Shown piece by piece: positions 8,609 to 16,819 of a stretch of 64,000 nt of DNA. The stretch comes from DATMRF01 sp035566435 (GTDB lineage: Bacteria > Verrucomicrobiota > Verrucomicrobiia > Limisphaerales > UBA8199), in assembly GCA_035566435.1 (NCBI GenBank), contig DATMRF010000144.1, forward strand, positions 84,978 through 148,977. Reading direction: 5' to 3'. The position numbers were made by a program, and so were the translations under genes. The notes under the pieces were generated by a model. It did no database searches. It saw only the letters and a list, made by a program, of their open reading frames with translations, and was not told where the DNA came from. The stretch's first letter is position 1, and every line of letters begins with the position of its first letter.

Positions 8609-10385
8609 GAGCCTTAAGCTTCCACAAATTGGTCACGCCACGAAGGATGATACCGTCCTGAACGAATGCCGGGCTGGCGTGGAAGGAGTCGGCCATCTCC
8701 GTGCGAAACAGCTCGCGGAACTGACGGGCGGCTTCGACGACAATGGCGGTTCCCTTCTGGCTAAAAAGATAGAGGCGGTCGCCCGCCAGACCGGGCGAGG
8801 CATGGAAATCCATTTCGAAATCGTGCTCCCACTGTTTCTTTCCGTCCTTCGCGTCGAAGGCAGTCAAGAGGCCGGGGCTGGTGAGCGTGAAGACGAGTTC
8901 GCCATTGCTGACGGGGCTCGCGATGTCGGGGACGTTTTCTTCGGTGCTCCACGCCACGTGGGTCTTGGTGACATCGCCCTGCCCGTCGGTCCGGATCGCG
9001 AGGAGTTTCTCCGAAGGGCTGGCCACGAAGAGCATGCCCCTTGCGAAGACCGGCGAAGGCAGCACTTCGCCGTTGAGGCACTCGACCCGCCACAGCTCCG
9101 TGCCGTCGGCCGCCGCGTAACCGATGGCCCAGGGAACTGCCAGCGCCACGATCTGCGCCTTGCCGCCCGTCTCGAAGACAATCGGCGATGACCACGAGCT
9201 GGCCACCTTCCGTGGTTGCTGCCATACGATCTGCCCGGTGCGCCCGTCCAGCGCGTAGAGGCGGGACTTGCCCTCTTCGCTCTCGCCCTGGTCTAGTTGC
9301 ACGATGAGCCGGCCCTGCCAGATTCCCAAAGAAGACGCGTTCCCGTAAGGGTTCTTCAACGCGCCGAAACTTTTTGCCCAGGCGAGCTTGCCGTCGAGTG
9401 TTAGCGCCACTAGGTCGCCATTGGCGAACATGGCGTAAACACGGCGGCCATCGGTGGCCACCGTCGCCGCGGCGACACCCGAGGATTCCGGCACCTCCAC
9501 CGGTTTTGCCGGACTTCCCGGAACGTTGGTAACGGCCTGCCGCCACAGAATTTCACCGGTCTGCCCGTTGAAGCAGAGGACTTCATGCTGGCTGGCATCG
9601 CCACCCGACAAAAAGACGCGGTCGTTCCAGATGACCGGCGAACCGAACCCGCCTGACGGCACGGCAACCTTCCAGCCGATGCCCGAGCCGGTCTTTACGT
9701 CCCACTCGCTTGGTGCGTTCGTAAACAACGACACACCGCTGCCATTGACGCCCCGGAAGCGGGGCCAGTTTTTTTCGAGCTCCGCAAAGGGCACCGCATC
9801 ATTTGCCGCGGCAGCGGGTGCTGCGCCGTTACCCTCGTGCCTGGCCTCCAGTGCCTGATTTGGCAACGTACCGCTGGGGGAGAGACTCAGAATAAAGAGC
9901 AAGACGCCGATGCCTCCGCCGCTGGCCGCGACGGACCAGCGCGCCTGGGTGGCAGCGCGTACGGCTCGGTCTTGAGGCGCGCCTAGCCTCGGTTTGGGTC
10001 GTAAACGCTGCCTCTCCAGGCTTGCCACCTGATACATGGAGAGGAGAAATACAACACCGCCGCCGGCAAGCAACCAGGCGCCTGACCGCAAGCGGGCCAG
10101 ATGGCGGAATTGCTGCTGGCGAAGCCGCAAGTCCAGGTCGCGGATGCCTTGCTTTTTGTGTTCGTCAGCCGGGTTCGCCCGGAGCGCTTCTTTGAGCTGC
10201 TTGAGTTGAGGCGATTCCAACGGAACGCCCGACCCGGCCTGGATGCGGCCCAGAACCATCGCCAGACCCACTAGCACCGAAAAAACGCCCGCCACCCAGG
10301 TCGTCATTCGCCAGGCTAGGGCGGCCGTTGCAGTCGGGTTTTCGCCCGCGCGGGCGACCGGCGTGGTTGATTGAGTGATGGCCAT
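8592..10385 (-). CDS. Membrane-anchored PQQ-like beta-propeller protein, last gene of FeS module
   Basis: 597 residues from ATG 10385, which begins 4 nt after the stop of the NapH-like gene; a start at 10412 is also open. Unlike its relatives it has an N-terminal membrane part: hydrophobic helices near MTTWVAGVFSVLVGLAMVLG, WLLAGGGVVFLLSMYQVA and GGGIGVLLFILSL. The linker between the first two is charged and helical. The propeller follows from WPRFRGVNGSG, with blade motifs LCFNGQTGEILWRQ, YALDGRTGQIVWQQ and TAFDAKDGKKQW. Linked to the polyferredoxin genes, it may sit on the periplasmic face of that complex as a scaffold or redox partner (inference). Confidence 0.8.
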   Translation of the reverse strand: MAITQSTTPVARAGENPTATAALAWRMTTWVAGVFSVLVGLAMVLGRIQAGSGVPLESPQLKQLKEALRANPADEHKKQGIRDLDLRLRQQQFRHLARLRSGAWLLAGGGVVFLLSMYQVASLERQRLRPKPRLGAPQDRAVRAATQARWSVAASGGGIGVLLFILSLSPSGTLPNQALEARHEGNGAAPAAAANDAVPFAELEKNWPRFRGVNGSGVSLFTNAPSEWDVKTGSGIGWKVAVPSGGFGSPVIWNDRVFLSGGDASQHEVLCFNGQTGEILWRQAVTNVPGSPAKPVEVPESSGVAAATVATDGRRVYAMFANGDLVALTLDGKLAWAKSFGALKNPYGNASSLGIWQGRLIVQLDQGESEEGKSRLYALDGRTGQIVWQQPRKVASSWSSPIVFETGGKAQIVALAVPWAIGYAAADGTELWRVECLNGEVLPSPVFARGMLFVASPSEKLLAIRTDGQGDVTKTHVAWSTEENVPDIASPVSNGELVFTLTSPGLLTAFDAKDGKKQWEHDFEMDFHASPGLAGDRLYLFSQKGTAIVVEAARQFRELFRTEMADSFHASPAFVQDGIILRGVTNLWKLKALNPSR

Positions 10386-10389
10386 CAGG

Positions 10390-11790
10390 TCAAACCGAGC
10401 GCGGCGCCGCACCGGTCGCGGGGGCCGTTCCAGCCGCCGCCACCATGCGCGTGCTCACTCGCTCCCGCGGACAGTAATCGAAACAACGCGCGCACACAAA
10501 GCAACCGCCATGTTCCGGTTCGTAATCGGTTCGTGGACGGCGAACGGACACGCTGACCAGTTTCGCGCCGATGACCAATCCCACCCAGCCGCCAAAAATC
10601 CAGCCGCCAATTATGAACTGCCGGCGAATGCTCCTCGCCGCGGTGAAAATCTCTGTTGGCGCTTGTTCCGCGCGGGCCAGCGCCAGTTCCTCCACCGAGG
10701 GAAGCGCGCCCTTCGAGCGTTGCGCCTCAGGTTTTGTTGGGGCCGCTTGCTCGCGGACCAACCGCTCCGCCAGGCTTACCGTCGGATGCATGCGTGAAGC
10801 CGGCACGCTGAACTGCCGGCCCAGCCAGGCGCCACCGGCCACCAGCACCGGCAACAGCACCGCCAGCAAGACCAAACGCTTGCGGTCCTGGCCGAGGACT
10901 TGGGCATCCAGAATCGTGGGTTCGGGTTCGACAATCGCGCCTGTGGGGCAGGTCACCTCACAGATCCGGCAACGAACACAGTGGTCCGGGGTCACCGCCA
11001 CACGCCACTTCGCGGCGACAGCGCACAGTTTCAACAGGGCGCCGAACGGACACAGAAAACGGCAGAATGGCCGGCTGACAAACATCCCCAGGACCAGGAG
11101 CACTACCCCGGCCGCGACCATCAAGGTCCGCCCGCTCAAACGGAAGATGGGCACGAAGGGATCATACTGGCAAAAAAGAAACGCGCTTCCCGTCGCCGCG
11201 AACAACACCCCAGCTCCCAGGTAAACGAAAGGAAGCACGCTCAATCCCTGTTCGAGCCAGGGGGGCACTTTCAGCGGCTTGAGCAATGCCAGGTCCTGCA
11301 ACGCGCCATGCGGACAGACCCCCGCGCAGAATAGCCGGCCGGCAAAAAGTGCAAACAAGAGCGGCAACACAAAAAACGCCGCCACCGTGATAGGCAGCGC
11401 GTACCCGCGGTCGGCGATCGCCAGCGCCACGTTCTGCACCGAACCGATCGAGCAAATGCAACCCTTTCGCCAAAACCCGAAGTAAAGCAGAGAGAAAATC
11501 GAAAGGGCCATCAGGCCCCGGCGTGAGCGCTTTTTGAGGACCAACCACCCTGCTAGCGCCAGAGACGCAGTCAGCACAGCGAGGTCCACGTATTGCAGCA
11601 GCGGCGCGCGTGGCGTGGGGATCGTCGTGAGCGGCAACTTGTGCCCTCCCTCGAACTCCGGCGGCTGAAACCGCTGCTCGGCTCCCGCGAGGAAGCCAAA
11701 GAAAGCTACCACGGCGAGGAAAATGAAGATCGAAATGAGTCGCAGAGGAATTAGCGACTTCGGGATTCGAAATTGTAACCCTAAGCTCAT
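10390..11790 (-). CDS. NapH/NosR-like membrane polyferredoxin
   Basis: 466 residues from ATG 11790, whose A follows the TAA stop of the upstream gene by one base. Several transmembrane helices carry paired Cys-rich loops typical of NapH/NosR/YccM proteins: FCAGVCPHGALQDL and FCRFLCPFGALLKL. A 4Fe-4S ferredoxin motif CVRCRICEVTCPTGAI follows. A second ferredoxin-like motif, CFVCARCFDYCP, lies near the C-terminus after another hydrophobic segment. An extra CIC pair sits in the first half. NapH-type proteins take electrons from quinol and hand them to a NapG-type periplasmic ferredoxin. That pairing is preserved here because the next gene upstream is NapG-like. No nitrate or nitrous oxide reductase is nearby. 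Confidence 0.85.
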   Translation of the reverse strand: MSLGLQFRIPKSLIPLRLISIFIFLAVVAFFGFLAGAEQRFQPPEFEGGHKLPLTTIPTPRAPLLQYVDLAVLTASLALAGWLVLKKRSRRGLMALSIFSLLYFGFWRKGCICSIGSVQNVALAIADRGYALPITVAAFFVLPLLFALFAGRLFCAGVCPHGALQDLALLKPLKVPPWLEQGLSVLPFVYLGAGVLFAATGSAFLFCQYDPFVPIFRLSGRTLMVAAGVVLLVLGMFVSRPFCRFLCPFGALLKLCAVAAKWRVAVTPDHCVRCRICEVTCPTGAIVEPEPTILDAQVLGQDRKRLVLLAVLLPVLVAGGAWLGRQFSVPASRMHPTVSLAERLVREQAAPTKPEAQRSKGALPSVEELALARAEQAPTEIFTAARSIRRQFIIGGWIFGGWVGLVIGAKLVSVSVRRPRTDYEPEHGGCFVCARCFDYCPRERVSTRMVAAAGTAPATGAAPRSV

Positions 11791-11791
11791 T

Positions 11792-12373
11792 TTACCCCGC
11801 GACCGTCTTGAGCAGGTAGGGCTGTGCCGCCGGCACACGGCGGAACGCGTCGCCGGGGCACGTTCTGGCGATTGAGCACTGGTTGCAGTTCACGCAACGG
11901 TCGTGGCGGATTTGCAGAAAGAGCGAGCCGTTGCCGAAACGCACGCAGCCTTCGACGCACTTGGCGCAGCCGATGCACAACCGCTCATCGATCGCGTATT
12001 CGTAGTAGGGGTCTTCGACGAAAGTGCGTTGGATCGCGCCGGTGGGGCACAACTGATTCTCAGCGCCCGTGTTCAGGTCGTTCGGTTCCGGCTCAAAATA
12101 GGCCGTGCAAAGCTGGCAATAGCCGCAGATCGCGTAGGCTTGCACGCACTTCACCGCCGATTGCTCCAGGACGCATTGAGTCGCGCAGTTGCCGCAGCGC
12201 AGGCATTTTTCCGGGTCAATTTGCCAGACCATTCCTTGTGAGGCGCTGTGCCGGGCGAGTCCAGCAAACAGTCCCGCCAGCCCGGTTACCGCGGCGGCGC
12301 GCACCCCCGTCTGGAGAAACCGCCGGCGCCGGACCGGTTTCAGGTCGCTTTTGGGTGCGCCTGTGTCCTTCAT
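11792..12373 (-). CDS. NapG/NrfC-like Tat-exported 4x[4Fe-4S] ferredoxin
   Basis: 193 residues. A Tat signal (RRRRFLQTGVRAAAVTGLAG) leads into four Cys clusters: CLRCGNCATQC, CGYCQLC with a distant LCPTGAI, CIGCAKCVEGC, and CVNCNQCSIARTCP. This is the layout of NapG/NrfC/DMSO-reductase B-type electron-transfer subunits. The start ATG overlaps the stop of the NHL gene (ATGA), and the next gene encodes its NapH-like membrane partner. It probably carries electrons between the quinol-oxidising membrane protein and an unknown periplasmic acceptor or donor. Confidence 0.85.
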   Translation of the reverse strand: MKDTGAPKSDLKPVRRRRFLQTGVRAAAVTGLAGLFAGLARHSASQGMVWQIDPEKCLRCGNCATQCVLEQSAVKCVQAYAICGYCQLCTAYFEPEPNDLNTGAENQLCPTGAIQRTFVEDPYYEYAIDERLCIGCAKCVEGCVRFGNGSLFLQIRHDRCVNCNQCSIARTCPGDAFRRVPAAQPYLLKTVAG

Positions 12374-13497
12374 GCGCCGGCCTTGTCCCGCTCCATCACG
12401 CGCGTCTCCGCGGCCACTAGATCGAGAATGTAAATTCGGCCCTTGGCATCCGCAACGCCATCAAGGCCTCCTAGCGTACAATCGTTCGGACCACAGACCT
12501 TCGCGTTCGCCGCAAAGGACTCGGCCCCGGCTACGATCGATTCGAACCCACCTTCCGCGGTGTACACTTTAACTCGCGGAATGCCCTTCTCGAAGGTGAC
12601 GACCCGCCCGTCCGGCAGCAGCGTGAGATTGATAGGGTTGCAGCAGCCGCAGAAGTTCTCGATGGCCCAGCCTGGCGTGCCCCATGACAGTTCAAGGTCC
12701 CCATCAAACGTGTAGGCCTCAACGCGGTGCCGCCCTGTATTTGCCACACGCACCAAACCATCACGAGCGATCTCCACGTCGAAAAATGGGCTGGGAATAA
12801 TAAACCCAGGGATGTTCCGGGTTTTGTCCTTTTCACCGATGCGCCCCTTCAGTCGTCCGGAACGATCGTACCGCAGGACTGCGCGAGTCCCGGCATCTGC
12901 CACAAAAACATCAGCTTCGCCTGCGGCGATGCCGGTGAAGTAGGATTTCGAACCGGGCGACGGCCAGGTGTCACGGCGCTGACCCTTGCGGTCGAAAACC
13001 TCAACGTGCTGGCGCAGGCCGACATACAACGAGCCGTCCGGCGTGGCTCCAACGCAACGGACCTCGTCCGCCAGCGCGATTTCTGAAACCCGCGTTCCGT
13101 CAACACTATGCTCGCTCAGATACTTCCCCGCGCCGATCAAGAGGTGTTCATCCTGAGTCAACGCGATACACCGCGGCGAAGGTCGGGTGCAACGAAAATG
13201 ACTGACTTCATGGTAATGGAGCAGTTTCGGGTCGGTCTTGCGAACCTTGCTATCGTCGTAGGCCCAGGGGTTTGCTGTCGCCGAGGCCGCCGCTGCGCGG
13301 CTCCGGTCGAACATGCCTAGCGCGGCGCCCAAACCAGCGAGCTTCGCCGTTTCGGTCGCGCGCTGGAGAAAGTCGCGCCGATTCACCAATCGGTTCGCCG
13401 AAAGTATCGGGGCGGGGACGGCCACGTCAGCGTGAGCGCTTTGCCGGCGCGGATCATCAGGGATGCGGCCGTCCCCGCCCCGGGAAGGGTGGTTCAT
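12370..13497 (-). CDS. Tat-exported NHL-type beta-propeller protein with FCGCCNP motif
   Basis: 375 residues from ATG 13497, which overlaps the previous stop (ATGA). The first 37 residues are encoded by a palindromic repeat; a GTG at 13386 would give the classical Tat start NRRDFLQRATETAKLAG, so the original start may be there. The body is a six-bladed NHL-like propeller (GSLYVGL, ADVFVADAGTRAVLRYD, GLVRVANTGRHRVEAY). It has a striking ENFCGCCNPINL segment and further Cys pairs (KVCGPNDC). The Cys cluster could bind metal or a cofactor. It sits between a small Cys-rich Tat protein and the NapG-like ferredoxin. Confidence 0.8.
   Translation of the reverse strand: MNHPSRGGDGRIPDDPRRQSAHADVAVPAPILSANRLVNRRDFLQRATETAKLAGLGAALGMFDRSRAAAASATANPWAYDDSKVRKTDPKLLHYHEVSHFRCTRPSPRCIALTQDEHLLIGAGKYLSEHSVDGTRVSEIALADEVRCVGATPDGSLYVGLRQHVEVFDRKGQRRDTWPSPGSKSYFTGIAAGEADVFVADAGTRAVLRYDRSGRLKGRIGEKDKTRNIPGFIIPSPFFDVEIARDGLVRVANTGRHRVEAYTFDGDLELSWGTPGWAIENFCGCCNPINLTLLPDGRVVTFEKGIPRVKVYTAEGGFESIVAGAESFAANAKVCGPNDCTLGGLDGVADAKGRIYILDLVAAETRVMERDKAGA
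13408..13482. repeat. GGGGACGGCC palindromic element, copy 2
   Basis: Perfect 16-bp arms CGGGGCGGGGACGGCC at 13408-13423 and the reverse complement at 13467-13482. The left arm continues with CACGT as in copy 1. It lies inside the predicted 5' end of the NHL gene and keeps its frame open. Confidence 0.75.
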
Positions 13498-13730
13498 GTG
13501 CGTCGCCCTTTCTCCTGTTTGACTGAGAGCGCGCGCGGCAGCCCACATTGATCGAACACGCCGCAGTCGCCGCAGATGCCGCGATTGATGCAGCGTTGGC
13601 CTGATGATCTCGGCTTGCGGGCCGCGAGGCTGGCAGCCGCGGCCAGCAATCCTAAAAGCCCATAGCGCAGCGTCGCGCGAAAGAATCCGCGCCGGCTTCC
13701 AACCTTTTCGGTAGAAAAGCGCATGGCCAC
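13494..13730 (-). CDS. Small Tat-signal Cys-rich protein
   Basis: 78 residues, start ATG at 13730 (second ATG 13724). A Tat-like leader (GSRRGFFRATLRYGLLGLL) is followed by a short mature part with CINRGICGDCGVFDQCGLP, that is C-x5-C-x2-C-x5-C. This spacing could bind a small FeS cluster or another metal. Its stop overlaps the ATG of the NHL gene, so translation is probably coupled. I do not recognise a named family. It appears to be the first gene of the FeS module, 117 nt downstream of a propeller gene. Confidence 0.7.
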   Translation of the reverse strand: MAMRFSTEKVGSRRGFFRATLRYGLLGLLAAAASLAARKPRSSGQRCINRGICGDCGVFDQCGLPRALSVKQEKGRRT

Positions 13731-13847
13731 GTTGGTTTGGTTTTAACTCAAAAGAGACTCAACCCTGCCAGAAAGAGCGGCTACTTCAATCTTGGCGAAA
13801 CCCAACCCTTTTTTGGCCTGGACATAGCCGGAATTGGCCAGTGGCGG

Positions 13848-15365
13848 TCAAAGGTTTTGCTCCTGAAAGGCGTAAAGCCAGTGCATGGTCGTCACGTACA
13901 GGACCCCATTGGCGGCGACCGGCGAGCCATGGATTGGGCTGTCGAACTGAATGGTTCGCAAGACCTTCTTCTCCCGGCTGGCGGCCATTACCCAGAAATC
14001 GCCCCGGCAGGTTCCGACATACACCTTGCCATCGGCCACCAGGGTCGAGCTCCAGATCTCGCCGTTGGTTTCCTGGACCCAGCGGACTTTGCCGGCTCGA
14101 GCCTCAACGCAATAAACCTTGCGTCCACAGTCAGCGGCGAACACCAGGTCGCCGGAGACAGACGGCGTAGACATCGAGTGCTTGTCCAGTGTAACGGACC
14201 AGACCAGGGCTTCGCCTGTGGTATCTCCAGTTCCCTGCGCATCGATGCACTGCAGCCAGGCCTGGTTTTTCCCCCACCAGACGTCACCCCCTACCGTGAC
14301 ATACAGGCGTCCGTCAGCAAAGACGGGGGTGCTCTTGATATTGCTGGGACTCTCGCGCCGGTTGCTGTTGTATCGATGCACCTGCTCCTTCGGCGCGGTT
14401 GGATCGCAATCGAACCGCCACACTCTTTTCAACGGGACCACCTCTCCCGGCCGAGGCGCCGTCCTCAGCGGTTCGAAGCCGTAAAGTACGCCATCGCCGC
14501 CTCCGAAAAAGATCCGGCCCTGGCCACCCGCTTTGCCCAGGGTTGGCGGCGACCAGGTGCTATGGAAGATCCGCGGGCCGATGCGCTCGTTGTCCTTTGC
14601 CACCAGCCGGCCGGTGGCTTTTTCTAGCACGATTAAGCTCGGCGCGTCCGGCGCGTGGATTTGCTTGTGTGTATCATCGACTCCATTCGAGGTATTGACG
14701 TAAAGAAACGGTCCATCGATGAGAACGGACCCATAGGCCTGGTCATGCTGACGCACACCGCATTCCTTGATGATATCGAAGGCCCAAATAATATCGGCGT
14801 CCGTGTTCGTTAAAACGATGGGAGTGTCACCCGCGGGCACTGCGTGGCGCGCTTCGTCCACGAAGGGCCCATCGTTTCCGTCGGCGAGTCCCTTCAAGTC
14901 GAGGCAGAGCACCTCGCCGCGGTTGCTAACGATGTAAGCCCGGTCGCCTTCGACAGTCGCCGGGGAGCAGATTCCTGCCTTGGGCCAGTCCCAGTAAATG
15001 CTGTTAGTCAGCTTGGGCACGAGGAGTTGCCACAGCAAATGCCCGTCCTTCTCGTCCAGGCACATCAGCACGCTGCGATCGCCCTGGCGCCGTGCATCGC
15101 GGGGTTCCTCGTTGTTGGTCCCGATGAGGACCTTGCCGCCTGCAATCACCGGCGTGGAGTGCGTCTCACTTCCGAGGCGCGCCTTCCACTTGAGATTTTT
15201 CCCGGTCGCGGGGTCCAACGAATCCGGCAAGTGCCTCTCCGCGGACACCATGTTTCTGGAAAAATCTTGCCCCCATTGCGGATGGTCCGCGGCCGTCAGC
15301 AAACCGGGCGCGCAGACGGCACTGACCGCCATCCAGGCCAAGCTTGACTGCAGGTTCATGACCAT
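13848..15365 (-). CDS. Secreted PQQ-like beta-propeller protein
   Basis: 505 residues. The signal peptide runs to about GLLTAAD and the mature protein starts HPQWGQDFSRNMVS, a variant without the R-G-P of its relatives. Blade motifs include LMCLDEKDGHLLWQ, LIVLEKATGRLVAKD and YCVEARAGKVRWVQ. A segment with IKECGVRQHDQAYGSVL and YVNTSNGVDDTHKQIHAPDAPS is conserved-looking and could form an active-site-like loop. The ATG directly follows the stop of the upstream propeller gene (TAA-ATG), so the two are co-transcribed. Function unknown. Confidence 0.85.
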   Translation of the reverse strand: MVMNLQSSLAWMAVSAVCAPGLLTAADHPQWGQDFSRNMVSAERHLPDSLDPATGKNLKWKARLGSETHSTPVIAGGKVLIGTNNEEPRDARRQGDRSVLMCLDEKDGHLLWQLLVPKLTNSIYWDWPKAGICSPATVEGDRAYIVSNRGEVLCLDLKGLADGNDGPFVDEARHAVPAGDTPIVLTNTDADIIWAFDIIKECGVRQHDQAYGSVLIDGPFLYVNTSNGVDDTHKQIHAPDAPSLIVLEKATGRLVAKDNERIGPRIFHSTWSPPTLGKAGGQGRIFFGGGDGVLYGFEPLRTAPRPGEVVPLKRVWRFDCDPTAPKEQVHRYNSNRRESPSNIKSTPVFADGRLYVTVGGDVWWGKNQAWLQCIDAQGTGDTTGEALVWSVTLDKHSMSTPSVSGDLVFAADCGRKVYCVEARAGKVRWVQETNGEIWSSTLVADGKVYVGTCRGDFWVMAASREKKVLRTIQFDSPIHGSPVAANGVLYVTTMHWLYAFQEQNL

Positions 15366-16778
15366 TTAGTGCGGGCCCACATCCAAACACACCATCCGCG
15401 TCAGATCGCGCGCGATGAGGCGCCCCCCAGCGAGCGCTAGTGGCCCCCACGATTCGTGCCCACTCAACACCTGCGCCTGCGCGAGCAGGTGGTAGCGCTC
15501 AGGCGTCGCCTCGATGAGCCGCAGCAGGCCCGAATCATTCATCGCCAGGAAAACCCCGTCCGCCAGGATGAACGAACCGAGGCCGAATTGCCGGCCAGTG
15601 CCGCTGGTCCAAACCACCTTGCCATCCTCGGCCAGGCAAACGAATTTCCCGTCCGCCCGCGCGCCGTAGAGGTGGTCGCCGTAGAGAATCGGCGTGTGCT
15701 GCGTCGCGCCAAAGACTTCTGGTCTCAGTCTGAATACGGGTTGAGCAACGATGGCGCCATTTTCCTTCTTCAGCTGGAGCATAAGGCTGCCCGCGCCATA
15801 GCCGCCGGAGAGGAAAATCCGACCACCGTCCAGAATCACCGGCGATGGCACGGTCGCCAGACTGATCTTCCAATCGGGGCATTCCCACAAAATTGCGCCG
15901 GTCTTGGCCGAAGTGCCGACGACGCCGTTGTTCGCGCAGTACACATACATGCGCTCGCCCTCAAACTCGCCGGGCACGACCGAGGAGTGGGTCATTTTCC
16001 AACCACGCGGATTCGGCGTGCGCCACAGTTCCGCACCGGTTTCTGCGTCGAGCGCCACCAAAAGGGCCTCTTGTCCGCCCGGCGCAAGGATGAGGTTGGT
16101 CCTGTCGAGCAGCGGGCACTGGCCGGCATACCAGGGAGGAACTGTCGCGCCGTATTGCCTCACCAAATCCAATCCCCAGCGGAGCTCACCCGTCACCGGG
16201 TTCAGGCAAACTACATGGCACTTCGGCCCCATCGCGATAACCACCCGATCGGTGACCGCCGGAACGGTTCGCGACATGCCATGGTTGCGCTTAACGGAAA
16301 CCGGATAGGAGTAACGCCAAATCTCACGGCCATCCGCGAGCGATAAACAGCGCAATGCATCCTGCTTGTGCTCGTGGTCATAATCCATCACATACACCCG
16401 GCCGCTCAGCACCGCGGCGCCCGCGAAACCCTCGCCGACGTCAACCGCCCACGACTGCCGCGGCCCGGATGTTTCCCAGGTTCGCAGGAGAGGCGTGCTT
16501 TCCTTGCTGATGGCATCGCCATCCGGACCGCGGAACCTCGGCCAGGCGCCGGGAAGGTCAGACGGTTTACCGTCGGAGGGAATCAGTTTGCCAGCAAGAA
16601 CCGGGTTCGATTTTGCGCCTGTTCCGCCGCTGGGCGCCTGGTCGGTTCCCGGCAATCGCAGCCTCAAGTTGCCATCCGGCCCGCGGGCCAGCCAAAGGAC
16701 GAGTGCTACGACGGCGACGATTGCCGCCACACCCGGAATCAGGAATGGCCGCTTCGCAAGGGCGGTTGTCATCTTCAC
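15366..16778 (-). CDS. Membrane-anchored PQQ-like beta-propeller protein
   Basis: 470 residues. A single N-terminal anchor helix (FLIPGVAAIVAVVALVLWLA) precedes a linker and then WPRFRGPDGDAIS. Blade motifs include RCLSLADGREIWRY, VVCLNPVTGELRWG and LVALDAETGAELWRT. It begins 41 nt after the end of the GH2 gene on the same strand, which could put the propellers and sugar genes in one transcript. It is directly followed by a second propeller. Periplasmic, tethered to the inner membrane; function unknown. Confidence 0.85.
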   Translation of the reverse strand: MKMTTALAKRPFLIPGVAAIVAVVALVLWLARGPDGNLRLRLPGTDQAPSGGTGAKSNPVLAGKLIPSDGKPSDLPGAWPRFRGPDGDAISKESTPLLRTWETSGPRQSWAVDVGEGFAGAAVLSGRVYVMDYDHEHKQDALRCLSLADGREIWRYSYPVSVKRNHGMSRTVPAVTDRVVIAMGPKCHVVCLNPVTGELRWGLDLVRQYGATVPPWYAGQCPLLDRTNLILAPGGQEALLVALDAETGAELWRTPNPRGWKMTHSSVVPGEFEGERMYVYCANNGVVGTSAKTGAILWECPDWKISLATVPSPVILDGGRIFLSGGYGAGSLMLQLKKENGAIVAQPVFRLRPEVFGATQHTPILYGDHLYGARADGKFVCLAEDGKVVWTSGTGRQFGLGSFILADGVFLAMNDSGLLRLIEATPERYHLLAQAQVLSGHESWGPLALAGGRLIARDLTRMVCLDVGPH

Positions 16779-16819
16779 TGCAGACGGCTTGTATCACGAA
16801 CGGTGCGGCGCGTCGAGCC

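Noticed and set aside
10390..12373. Nitrate or nitrous oxide respiration genes (napGH, nosR)
   Set aside because: Only NapG/NapH-like electron-transfer parts are present; no catalytic molybdenum or copper reductase is in the window.
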